The notes under the pieces were generated by a model that saw only the letters and a list, made by a program, of their open reading frames with translations, was not told the DNA's origin and searched no databases. Shown piece by piece: positions 6,317-14,025 of a DNA stretch of 38,118 bases. The position numbers were made by a program, and so were the translations under genes. Every line of letters begins with the position of its first letter. Positions within the stretch are counted from its first letter, which is position 1. Where the stretch lies: contig CAYHUY010000006.1 of the NCBI GenBank assembly GCA_964360265.1, forward strand, positions 1 through 38,118. The letters are read 5' to 3'. This stretch comes from GWA1-39-11 sp964360265. GTDB lineage: Bacteria > Patescibacteriota > Microgenomatia > Levybacterales > GWA1-39-11.

Positions 6317-8648
6317 GGCCAGTGGGTTAACATCCGAAAAAGCATCTGCGCTTATTGAGAAATTCGGGAAAAATACCATAGAGCGGGAAGTCAAATTTTC
6401 GAGCATAAACTTACTCATTTCCCAATACAAAAACATAATTACGGTTATTCTTTTGTTTGCAACACTCTTCTCCATTTTTATAGGAGATTTAATTGATGCA
6501 GTCTTCATTTTTACAGTACTTTTAATTAACGGCGTTTTTGGGTTTATACAGGAGTATCGTTCACAAAAAACAATGGAGAAACTTAAAGATCTTACTTCTC
6601 CGCGTGCATTTGTAATTCGCAACGGGCAGGAAACTGAGATTGATGCAGAAAATATAGTGCCGCAAGATCTAGTAGTCCTACGTGAAGGAGACAGGGTTCC
6701 TGCGGATGGAAAAATCACAAGCGGCATGCAAATTGAGGTGAACGAGTCTATATTAACAGGTGAATCTTTGCCGCAAGAAAAAGGGAAAAATGACACACTT
6801 TATGCAGGGACTTTTATAGTTCGTGGGCGTGCGTACCTTTCAGTAGCAGAAGTTGGTTTTGCAACAAAGCTTGGACAGATTGCAAAAGATCTTGAGGGAA
6901 TGAAAAAACCAAAGATCCCGCTAGTTGAAAGCCTTAATGATTTAGGAAAAAAGCTTGCAATAGGGGCCGTTCTTCTCTCGTTTATTTTGATTCCCATAGG
7001 GGCAATTCAGGGCAGAGAAATAAGAGAGCTTATTCTTATTGCGGTTTCAACTGCCGTTGCACTAATTCCTGAAGGTCTGCCACTAGTTGTTACGGTGGCG
7101 CTCGCGGTTGGCGCTTTCCGAATGGCAAAGAGAAAAACCATAGTACGCAAGATGGCGTCAATTGAAACACTTGGTGCAACAACTGTAATACTCTCAGATA
7201 AAACAGGCACCATTACAGAAAATAAGATGATTGTAAAAAAGCATTGGGTGCCAAATGAGGAAAGGTTCAATTTACTCCTCCGTTGCGCGGCTTTAGGCAA
7301 CACAGCAAATCTTATACTTAAGGAGGGCGCCCGCCTTGACTCGGCGAGGCAGGGGGAAAGTCTTGAAATGGTTGGAGATCCAACTGACGGAGCAATTTTG
7401 TCTTTTGCCCAAAAACATATAGACAACTTAGAATATTTTAGATCACAAGGAAAAATTATTGAAGAAAAACCTTTTGATCCTGAAATAAAATTAATTGAAG
7501 TAAAGTGGGAACATAAAGGCGAGAGGCATACATTTTTGCGGGGTTCTCCGGAGACTATTATTAAAAAGATCGCTGAAAAAGAAAGGATAGATGCTGAAAA
7601 AATTCTTTCCAAGTATGCAAAAGAGGGACTTAGGGTTATTGCCTTTGCGCATAAAAAAGAAAGTCTAAAAATGAATTTACTTGGATTTGTGGGGATATAC
7701 GATGCGCCAAGAGAAGAAGCGGTAAAAGCAATAACTGAAGCAAGAGCGGCTGGAATTTCAATTGTCATGGTTACCGGAGATAACCCCATTACAGCAAAAA
7801 GCATATCGGAAGAAGTTGGGTTAATTTCTGAGGGTGAGCTTGTTCTAACACATGATGAGATTGAAAAAATGTCTGACGAAGAAATCTTAGAACTTCTTCC
7901 CAGCGTTAAGGTTTTTGCACGGATGATTCCTGAGGATAAACTCCGGCTCGTTCGCCTTTATAAACAAGCAGGTCATGTAGTCGCAGTTACCGGTGACGGT
8001 GTTAATGATGCTCTTGCGTTGTCTGAGGCGCACATTGGGGTTGCAATGGGAGGAAGAAAGGGCACTGATGTTGCAAGGGAGGCATCAGACATTGTCATTA
8101 CCGATGATAATTTATATACTATCGTGCGGGCAGTTGAGGAGGGAAGAGGAATTTATGACAATATTGTTAAGGTAGTTGTTTTTCTTCTCTCAACCAATTT
8201 CACAGAATTTTTCTTGATCTTTTTTGCAATTCTGTTTGGTTTGCCGATTCCACTTACTCCGACTCAAATTCTATGGATTAATCTAATCGGAGACGGACTT
8301 CCTGCAATGGCTTTGGCTTCCGACACAAAAACAAAAGAACTTCTTTTAAGAAAACCAAGGAGAATAAGCGAAGGAATACTTAACTGGGCACGTTTACGAT
8401 TTATTTTTGGGATAACATTTGTATTCTCTTTAATACTACTTGCTGTATTTGCAGTAGAAATTAACGGTGGCGTACCAAGAATGTTGATATTTAATCTTAT
8501 TGTGGTGGGTGAAATGATAATACTTTTTATTATCCGGGGAGGGATTTTCCCCATAAACCGTTTTCTAATATTTTCTGTTATTCTGACTTTAATTCTTCAA
8601 TATCTTGTCTCAACTATTCCCTATTTTAAAATACTGTTTGGCCTATGA
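6306..8648 (+). CDS. P2A-type cation-transporting ATPase, probably Ca2+ (SERCA/PacL-like)
   Basis: 780 aa from the ATG at 6306; a TTG at 6291 would add five residues inside the previous gene. An N-terminal cation-ATPase domain is followed by TGES (151-154, actuator), DKTGT (298-302, phosphorylated Asp298), TGDN and TGDGVND (562-568, hinge). Calcium site residues look intact: IPEGLP in M4, NFTEFF in M5 and NLIGDGLP in M6. Known relatives pump Ca2+ out of the cytoplasm; Mn2+ is possible. Residues 343-350 (RLDSARQG) are encoded by a GC-rich imperfect palindrome in the nucleotide-binding domain and look inserted. The 3' end overlaps the convergent rpe gene by 23 bp. Confidence 0.93.
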   Translation: MKTEASGLTSEKASALIEKFGKNTIEREVKFSSINLLISQYKNIITVILLFATLFSIFIGDLIDAVFIFTVLLINGVFGFIQEYRSQKTMEKLKDLTSPRAFVIRNGQETEIDAENIVPQDLVVLREGDRVPADGKITSGMQIEVNESILTGESLPQEKGKNDTLYAGTFIVRGRAYLSVAEVGFATKLGQIAKDLEGMKKPKIPLVESLNDLGKKLAIGAVLLSFILIPIGAIQGREIRELILIAVSTAVALIPEGLPLVVTVALAVGAFRMAKRKTIVRKMASIETLGATTVILSDKTGTITENKMIVKKHWVPNEERFNLLLRCAALGNTANLILKEGARLDSARQGESLEMVGDPTDGAILSFAQKHIDNLEYFRSQGKIIEEKPFDPEIKLIEVKWEHKGERHTFLRGSPETIIKKIAEKERIDAEKILSKYAKEGLRVIAFAHKKESLKMNLLGFVGIYDAPREEAVKAITEARAAGISIVMVTGDNPITAKSISEEVGLISEGELVLTHDEIEKMSDEEILELLPSVKVFARMIPEDKLRLVRLYKQAGHVVAVTGDGVNDALALSEAHIGVAMGGRKGTDVAREASDIVITDDNLYTIVRAVEEGRGIYDNIVKVVVFLLSTNFTEFFLIFFAILFGLPIPLTPTQILWINLIGDGLPAMALASDTKTKELLLRKPRRISEGILNWARLRFIFGITFVFSLILLAVFAVEINGGVPRMLIFNLIVVGEMIILFIIRGGIFPINRFLIFSVILTLILQYLVSTIPYFKILFGL
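7329..7350. repeat. In-frame GC-rich palindrome in the Ca2+-ATPase gene
   Basis: GCCCGCC (7329-7335) pairs with GGCGAGGC (7343-7350) with one bulged A over a 7-nt loop, and AGGG follows. It encodes the ARLDSARQG stretch. The GC content contrasts sharply with the AT-rich gene around it. Confidence 0.65.
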
Positions 8649-9264
8649 GATTTTTAAGATTTAGATAATTTTCAGAAGGAGCATTATGAAAGATGTAGGA
8701 TGTTGAGACAAAGCAGGAGGCACCGGCGTTTTTTGCTCGAATTATTGTCCTATCACTTATTCCTCCATCTACCTCAATTGGAGTGTTCGTAAGTTTTTTT
8801 AAATGGCGAACCTTATCAAGGCGGTCTTCCATAAGTGTGGGTCCTGAAAACCCTACTTGATTTGAAGTATAAACTAAAATTGCATCGAGTTTCTCAAAAG
8901 GCACTTTTATTTGCGAAACGTTTGTTGGGCCGTCAAGCGCAAGGCCTACCTCTCCATGTTTTTTTGCCAGTTCTATAAATTCCTTTTGGCTATTCATGTG
9001 TTCGACATGGCCCAAAAATCGTCTAAAGCCTGCTTGCGCCCACGACGGCACAAATTCTACAGGATCCATAACCATCATGTGGAGTTCTAGAAATAATTCA
9101 CCAGAGTACCTTTTAAAAGGTTTAGGGTCTAAAAAGGTTTTGTTGTTTACGAATTTGCCATCGATGATATCAATATGAGCACAATTTGTGAAAGTTTTTA
9201 TTTGTTCGAGTTTCCTTTCGATAGATGGCCAGTCGTGTTCTAGTATCCCAGGGATAATCTGCAT
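8626..9264 (-). CDS. rpe: Ribulose-phosphate 3-epimerase
   Basis: 212 aa TIM-barrel enzyme interconverting ribulose-5-P and xylulose-5-P. Visible landmarks are HIDIIDG (H30, D32, D35), LELHMMV (metal and catalytic site) and VDGGI with its catalytic Asp, followed by AGASCFVSTSYIF near the phosphate-binding end. The family's usual length is about 220 aa. Its ATG overlaps the rpiB stop (TAATG), so translation is probably coupled, and it is the last gene of the pfkB-fba-rpiB-rpe operon. Its 3' end overlaps the convergent ATPase gene by 23 bp. Confidence 0.9.
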   Translation of the reverse strand: MQIIPGILEHDWPSIERKLEQIKTFTNCAHIDIIDGKFVNNKTFLDPKPFKRYSGELFLELHMMVMDPVEFVPSWAQAGFRRFLGHVEHMNSQKEFIELAKKHGEVGLALDGPTNVSQIKVPFEKLDAILVYTSNQVGFSGPTLMEDRLDKVRHLKKLTNTPIEVDGGISDRTIIRAKNAGASCFVSTSYIFHNAPSENYLNLKNLIGQTVF

Positions 9265-9725
9265 TAAGTTTTTTTTTCTATCTCTTCTATCTCGTTGAGT
9301 CTACGGGCATGGCTTGCGGAAGGCACAAATTCTGTTTCGATGAAACTTGCCAGCATCGTGACAGCATCTTCACTTTCCGTTTCATCCGCTGCGATTGCAA
9401 GGACATTAATATTGTCATCACGCCGCGCTGAGGTAACTTGTTGGATGTTTATTCCAAGACCTGACCGAATCCCCTCAAATTTATTTGCTACAATATCAAC
9501 TCCTATTCCACTCCCGCAAATAAGTATTCCCCTCGCATCAGTGGAATTTTTCAGCGCATCCGATATTTTTTCTGCGACCCTTTCTGCGTATATCGGATAA
9601 TCGTCCTTTGGGTCAAATTCGTATGCCCCCAAATCTTCATGTTCGATACCGTTTTCGGAAAGCCACTTTTTAAGAGATTCTTTAAGGCTGAATCCCCTAT
9701 GGTCTGCTCCGATAAAAATTCTCAT
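9264..9725 (-). CDS. rpiB: Ribose-5-phosphate isomerase B
   Basis: 153 aa, typical for RpiB/LacAB. The N-terminal GADHRGF motif (6-12) and CGSGIG (70-75, catalytic Cys70) are intact; SARRDDNINVLA corresponds to the conserved ARxHNDANVLA segment with substitutions. It interconverts ribose-5-P and ribulose-5-P, directly feeding the next gene product, Rpe. It overlaps fba by 4 nt (ATGA) and rpe by 3 nt. Confidence 0.92.
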   Translation of the reverse strand: MRIFIGADHRGFSLKESLKKWLSENGIEHEDLGAYEFDPKDDYPIYAERVAEKISDALKNSTDARGILICGSGIGVDIVANKFEGIRSGLGINIQQVTSARRDDNINVLAIAADETESEDAVTMLASFIETEFVPSASHARRLNEIEEIEKKT

Positions 9726-10609
9726 GGTTTTGCTTTTCCAGCTGACCCAAACATATCAATTTTTTCCTCTACTACTTCTTGAACTTCTCGTTCAACTGGC
9801 TTCATTAACTTTACTACCGCATACTCATCAGGATTGGCTTCGAGTTGTTCTTCAAGTTCGGTACGGAAAGCGTAGCGCATGTCGGAGTTAATATTAACTT
9901 TACTTACTCCAATAACTATCGCTTGTTTAAAATACTGTGCCGGAGTACCAGATCCACCATGCAAAGAAATAGCGCAAGATATTGCCGCCCTAATTCGTTT
10001 TAAAAGTTCGATATCGAGCATTTTAGGTACCGGGTACTTTCCGTGTAAATTTCCAATCGCAGCGGCATATGTGTCTATTCCTGTTGCGTCAACAAAAGCT
10101 TTCGCTCCCCCCGGCGTGCTAAACGTTTTCTTAATTTCTCCGTAATCAATCTCTTCTTTATGAACATTTGAACTTCCGCCAAAATAATGGGACTCGCTTT
10201 CAACTAATGCCCCAGTGGTTTTAGCATAGTCAACAACCTCTTTAGTAGCAGCAATGATTGCTTCATCTGTTGCATGTTTTTGGGCTTGAGAAAGGTCTAT
10301 ATGGATAAATTCAAAACCGGCATCTATTCCTGCTTTTGCTGCAGCTACGCTTGGCGAGTGATCGAGGTTAATATACATTTCAACATCAAGTTCCCGTTTA
10401 TAATTATCTACCATATCGCGTGCGTTAGTAAGGCCAATTGCATCAATTTCTACTTGGGACAATTCTATTAAAACAGGAGAGTTTTTGGCTTTTGCAGCGT
10501 TTGCTACGGCAATTAATGTTTCTTGATTGTCGATATTAAATGCGCCTACGGCAAATCCTTCTCTCTTCGTGCGCTCCCAAAGTTCACGCGCTTTTTCTTG
10601 ATTTGTCAT
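9722..10609 (-). CDS. fba: Class II fructose-bisphosphate aldolase
   Basis: 295 aa. Zinc and catalytic residues of class II aldolases are visible: NLDHSP (D83, H84), GNLHGKY (H189) and the phosphate loop LHGGSG (H217). AFNIDNQET near residue 24 is the usual N-terminal signature. It cleaves fructose-1,6-bisphosphate (or a related ketose-bisphosphate) to triose phosphates. It is coupled by ATGA overlaps to the upstream sugar kinase gene and the downstream rpiB, which ties it to the kinase product; substrate choice among ketose-bisphosphates cannot be fixed from sequence alone. Confidence 0.93.
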   Translation of the reverse strand: MTNQEKARELWERTKREGFAVGAFNIDNQETLIAVANAAKAKNSPVLIELSQVEIDAIGLTNARDMVDNYKRELDVEMYINLDHSPSVAAAKAGIDAGFEFIHIDLSQAQKHATDEAIIAATKEVVDYAKTTGALVESESHYFGGSSNVHKEEIDYGEIKKTFSTPGGAKAFVDATGIDTYAAAIGNLHGKYPVPKMLDIELLKRIRAAISCAISLHGGSGTPAQYFKQAIVIGVSKVNINSDMRYAFRTELEEQLEANPDEYAVVKLMKPVEREVQEVVEEKIDMFGSAGKAKP

Positions 10610-11577
10610 ATTTTTTCTGCCTTAAGATTATTATGCGTTTTTATTTCTTCATCAAGTCGCTTATGGGTTAAGAGACCCTTTTGGGCACCGACATGTTCCA
10701 TAACGTTGCCTGCGTTGAGTGCTCCCCATAGCATTGACGCTTGCGTGTCGCCTCCAAGAATATAATTTGCAAAAAAACCTGTGGCATAAGCATCTCCGGC
10801 GCCTGTTTTTTCAGTTCCTTTTGTTGGAGCAGCAATTATATAGAAACAATTATATTCTCGATCAATTGCATACGCACCATGAAGCCCATCAGTTATTGAA
10901 ACAACCTCGGGGCCCATCTTCTTCATATCAAGCAATAGTTTTTTCATGTCTTCTCTACTTTTTACTGAATATTTAACGCCTGATACCCTAATTGCTTCTT
11001 CCTTATTGGAGAAATATATTTTTGAATTCCTGACCACTTCAATCACTAAATCGTTTTTATCCTCAATTTGCCTTGTCCCTGGAGAAAATGCAACCTGTAT
11101 ATTATTTTCACTTGCAAACTCAAGAGTTTTCCTATACGCCTCTTCCCAAAAATCGGGAATTGTGGTTAGAAATAAAAAATCAAATGTTTTTATCTTTGGC
11201 GAAAAACCATGCGGATTTTTACTGTAATTTGTTAAGATCACGCGATCTTGCGGAAAATCTAAAACAACATGAACTGCCGAATTCGTTTCATTGTGCCGTT
11301 CTACATCAAGATCAACTCCTTCACGGGATAGTCCTTCTTGAATTTCTCTTGAAAAAAAATCATCCCCAAGATATGTATAAAAAGTTGTTGGTGTTTCAAG
11401 CCTAGTTAAGCCCACCGAAGTATTTGCGCCGTTTCCCCCCATGGCCGTTTTTTTTATACTTGATGGAATTTTGTCACCAAGCTCAAGCAATACTTTTTGA
11501 TCTTGAATTTTATAGTGATCAGAATCAAGATTCAGAAAAAGATCAATAACGGAGGATCCCACCACAAGGACGTGCAT
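10606..11577 (-). CDS. PfkB-family carbohydrate/nucleoside kinase
   Basis: 323 aa from the ATG at 11577 (MHVLVVGSSVIDLFL). The upstream extension of the open frame runs through intergenic repeats and the promoter and was rejected. PfkB signatures are GGNGANTSVGL (about 48-58) and KTGAGDAYATGF with the catalytic Asp. Position at the head of an operon with aldolase suggests a sugar-phosphate kinase (6-phosphofructokinase-like), but ribokinase or nucleoside kinase specificity cannot be excluded. A -10 box ends 6 nt before the ATG. Confidence 0.85.
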   Translation of the reverse strand: MHVLVVGSSVIDLFLNLDSDHYKIQDQKVLLELGDKIPSSIKKTAMGGNGANTSVGLTRLETPTTFYTYLGDDFFSREIQEGLSREGVDLDVERHNETNSAVHVVLDFPQDRVILTNYSKNPHGFSPKIKTFDFLFLTTIPDFWEEAYRKTLEFASENNIQVAFSPGTRQIEDKNDLVIEVVRNSKIYFSNKEEAIRVSGVKYSVKSREDMKKLLLDMKKMGPEVVSITDGLHGAYAIDREYNCFYIIAAPTKGTEKTGAGDAYATGFFANYILGGDTQASMLWGALNAGNVMEHVGAQKGLLTHKRLDEEIKTHNNLKAEKI

Positions 11578-11583
11578 AAGTCT

Positions 11584-11613
11584 ATTGTAGAGCAAACAAC
11601 TGACAACTAACAA
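11584..11613 (-). promoter_or_regulatory. pfkB operon promoter, predicted leaderless
   Basis: TTGTTA -18 nt- TACAAT -6 nt- ATG on the minus strand. The -35 lies in a run of tandem TTGTCAG/TTGTTAG words. Confidence 0.6.
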
Positions 11614-11627
11614 CTGACAACTGACAC
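11597..11627. repeat. Degenerate tandem CAACTGA/CAACTAA repeat
   Basis: About four 7-bp units (CAACTGA, CAACTAA, CAACTGA, CAACTGA) lie between the divergent pfkB and pyrC genes and overlap the -35 region of pfkB. Confidence 0.8.
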
Positions 11628-11651
11628 TTAAATTACGCTCAGTGCAAGCAA

Positions 11652-11680
11652 TTGACAAAAAAGAAGGCAGGTTGTATATT
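11652..11680 (+). promoter_or_regulatory. pyrC-pyrD promoter, predicted leaderless
   Basis: A perfect -35 TTGACA (11652-11657), 17-nt spacer and TATATT (11675-11680). The ATG follows 8 nt later, so the leader would be absent or 1-2 nt long. Confidence 0.8.
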
Positions 11681-11688
11681 TGCAAACA

Positions 11689-12759
11689 ATGGCAGAACGA
11701 ATCGTAATTCCCGGCGGCGCCCTCGACCCGCACGTTCATTTTCGCCAGCCCGGCGCAACGCATAAGGAAGACTTTACAACAGGGACCCGCGCAGCATTGG
11801 TTGGAGGATATACTGCTGTTTTTGATATGCCCAACAATCCGATTCCCACAGTGACTCCTGCCGCATTGGACGAGAAAAGAAGACTTGCACACGGCAACAT
11901 ATATATAGACGTTGGTTTTAATTATGGCGGTACACTTGAGAGTTCTCAAACATTCCAGCTTGTAATAGATCGCGTACGAGCCTTAAAAGTTTATATGAAT
12001 CCGACCACCGGAAATCTTCTAGTGGAATCAGATAAAGAACTTGAAACAATCTTTTCAATGTGGCCAAAAAAGCATCCAATTATGGTTCACGCGGAGGGGC
12101 CGACATTCGAACGGGCAATAAATATGGCAAGAAAAACTGGCCAGAGACTTCACTTGTGCCACATGTCGCTTGCGAGCGAGATGCAAATGATAATTGATGC
12201 CAAAGAGGAAGGGTTGCCTGTAACAGCTGAAGTATCAGCCCACAATTTATTTCTTACTGAAGATGACGCCAAGCATATGCCACATGGAATGGGGATGGTG
12301 AAACATCCCCTCGCAACAGAAAAGGATAGACAAGCTCTATGGGATAATATTGATGCGATAGATATTATTGCATCGGACCACGCGCCGCACACAAAGGAAG
12401 AAAAAGATAAATTTGAAGAAGGAAAAGGTCCATATGGGGTGACGGGTCTTGAAACTACTTTGCCGCTTATGTTAACAGCCGTGAATGCCGGATGGCTCTC
12501 CATGGAAAAATTGGTTGATATGATTTCTACGAAGCCAAGAGAAATCTTCAGATTAAAATCCGATAGTCAAACTTATACAGAGGTAATCCTTGGGGATAGA
12601 CCACATGTAATTGATGCTAAAGATCTTGAAACTCGCGCCAAACAAACGCCTTTTGATGGGTACATGGTTACTGGGCGAGTTGCAAATGTAGATTTGCGAG
12701 GAGTAAGAATTTTGCGGGAAGGAGAAATAGTCGGCCTGCCGCAGGGGAGAGTTCTATGA
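11689..12759 (+). CDS. pyrC: Dihydroorotase (type I-like)
   Basis: 356 aa amidohydrolase that closes carbamoyl-aspartate to dihydroorotate. The metal motif DPHVHFRQPG (H15, H17), EDFTTGTRAALVGGYT, LKVYMNPT (the candidate metal-bridging Lys), HAEG, HLCHMS and DHAPHT are all present. It is shorter than most type I enzymes (~420-430 aa). I chose the ATG at 11689 (MAERIVIPGG); the TTG at 11680 overlaps the -10 box. The stop overlaps pyrD by 4 nt (ATGA), making a two-gene pyrimidine operon. Confidence 0.93.
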   Translation: MAERIVIPGGALDPHVHFRQPGATHKEDFTTGTRAALVGGYTAVFDMPNNPIPTVTPAALDEKRRLAHGNIYIDVGFNYGGTLESSQTFQLVIDRVRALKVYMNPTTGNLLVESDKELETIFSMWPKKHPIMVHAEGPTFERAINMARKTGQRLHLCHMSLASEMQMIIDAKEEGLPVTAEVSAHNLFLTEDDAKHMPHGMGMVKHPLATEKDRQALWDNIDAIDIIASDHAPHTKEEKDKFEEGKGPYGVTGLETTLPLMLTAVNAGWLSMEKLVDMISTKPREIFRLKSDSQTYTEVILGDRPHVIDAKDLETRAKQTPFDGYMVTGRVANVDLRGVRILREGEIVGLPQGRVL

Positions 12760-13931
12760 GCGTTGAGATAAGATCCGGAATTGATTCTGCCCACAGAAAT
12801 ATTGTCCACCCCTTTTTAACTCGCGGTGAAGGCTTACTCGATCGAGAAATTCCACACGAAAGAGCTTTAAGATTAATGCAGATGGCGCAAAGAATCCCAC
12901 TTGCCGTGGAAATTATGGATAGGGTGTTTTCATATGATGATCCAATTCTTAAAACAAGGTTCGCAGGACTTACCGCACCAAACCCTCTTGGAATTGCAGC
13001 GGGGTTTGATAAAAATGCAAGAGCGCATAGGCTTATTGGACAAGGATTAGGATTCGGAACAGTAACTGTTGGGTCAATTACTAAAGTCGAATACAAAGGA
13101 AATCCCCGTCCGCGCATTTTCGATTTGCCAAATTCGCATGGAGTAATAAATAGAATGGGCTTTCCAGGAGAAGGTTCAAAAAGTGCGGTCGAAACATTAA
13201 GACAAGACAGGCAGAGAGAGAGGCCTTACCTGTTAATAGTGAATTTTGCAGCAAGTAGACCAAGTTTTGAAGCTGGACGACAAATTGAAGATTATCACGC
13301 AGTTGCGCAAGAATTAGTTTATTTTGGAGATGAAGGAGAAGGTAATGTAAGCAGCCCAAATACGGAAGGAGTTCGCGGATTACAAGAAACTGATGTCTTC
13401 TCTGATCTGGCTGATGCGGTTATTCCCGTATATCTCAATCGTAGCAAACCTGTTAGATTCAAGTTTGGTCCGGATCTTGAGACAGAGAAATTGCACAAAA
13501 ACGCAAGAACAATAATCGATAAAAAGGGAGCGGGAATAACTATAACAAATATCTCGACAGATGCGGAAATTCGCAAGCGGCTTAGTACCAAGGATGTGCA
13601 TAAAGAAGAACAGGGGGGAATCTCCGGCCGTCCAATAACCGACAAAGCACTTGACGCAAGTCACAAGCTCTACGAATATATTGGCGAACAAATTCCAATT
13701 CATAGGGTTGGCGGAATTATGAGCGTCCAAGATGCTTGGGATGCGTTAACTTACGGCGGCGCTACAACTGTTGACGTTTATACAGCATTTGTTAGACAAG
13801 AAACTTCCACTCCAAATTTTGCATATTATATTCTTAGGGACTTGGCGAAAGCAATGCGGACTTACGGGATGGAGTCAATGACGGACTTTAGACTGGTGCG
13901 CGGTAAAAGACTGCCTTTCCCCAAGATTTAA
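12756..13931 (+). CDS. pyrD: Dihydroorotate dehydrogenase, class 2-like
   Basis: 391 aa FMN enzyme oxidising dihydroorotate to orotate. An N-terminal helical extension (about 1-60) precedes the barrel, as in membrane-associated class 2 enzymes. GIAAGFDKNA, INRMGFPGEG and NVSSPNTEGVRGLQ are visible; the last carries Ser rather than Cys as the catalytic base, the class 2 (quinone-linked) state. ISGRPITDKAL and GGIMSVQDAWDALTYGGATTVDVYT bind FMN phosphate. Translation is coupled to pyrC by ATGA. Confidence 0.93.
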   Translation: MSVEIRSGIDSAHRNIVHPFLTRGEGLLDREIPHERALRLMQMAQRIPLAVEIMDRVFSYDDPILKTRFAGLTAPNPLGIAAGFDKNARAHRLIGQGLGFGTVTVGSITKVEYKGNPRPRIFDLPNSHGVINRMGFPGEGSKSAVETLRQDRQRERPYLLIVNFAASRPSFEAGRQIEDYHAVAQELVYFGDEGEGNVSSPNTEGVRGLQETDVFSDLADAVIPVYLNRSKPVRFKFGPDLETEKLHKNARTIIDKKGAGITITNISTDAEIRKRLSTKDVHKEEQGGISGRPITDKALDASHKLYEYIGEQIPIHRVGGIMSVQDAWDALTYGGATTVDVYTAFVRQETSTPNFAYYILRDLAKAMRTYGMESMTDFRLVRGKRLPFPKI

Positions 13932-13955
13932 CCTCTTTCGAGAAGTGGTTTTCCT

Positions 13956-13964
13956 TGATATAAT
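13956..13964 (+). promoter_or_regulatory. Extended -10 promoter for the first PBP gene
   Basis: TGATATAAT is a consensus extended -10 (TGnTATAAT). Unlike most promoters here it leaves a leader of about 55 nt, which includes a GC-rich palindrome. Confidence 0.6.
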
Positions 13965-13990
13965 TAGGTAAATTTGCCCCTGCTCACTGC

Positions 13991-14010
13991 CCTGCCTGCC
14001 AGCAGGCGGG
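13991..14010. repeat. GC-rich palindrome CCTGCCTGCCAGCAGGCGGG
   Basis: 18 of 20 bases match the palindrome embedded in pgk at 16163-16182. Here it lies in the leader of the PBP gene, where it could form an RNA hairpin close to the start codon. Confidence 0.8.
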
Positions 14011-14025
14011 CCTCTTGATTTTATT

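Noticed and set aside
7007..7804. 265-codon minus-strand open frame inside the Ca2+-ATPase gene
   Set aside because: It is long, but wholly antisense to conserved P-type ATPase motifs, with no family resemblance.
11578..11949. N-terminal extension of the pfkB-family gene
   Set aside because: The open frame continues through intergenic repeats, the promoter and the start of pyrC; the family N-terminus begins at MHVLVVGSSVIDL.
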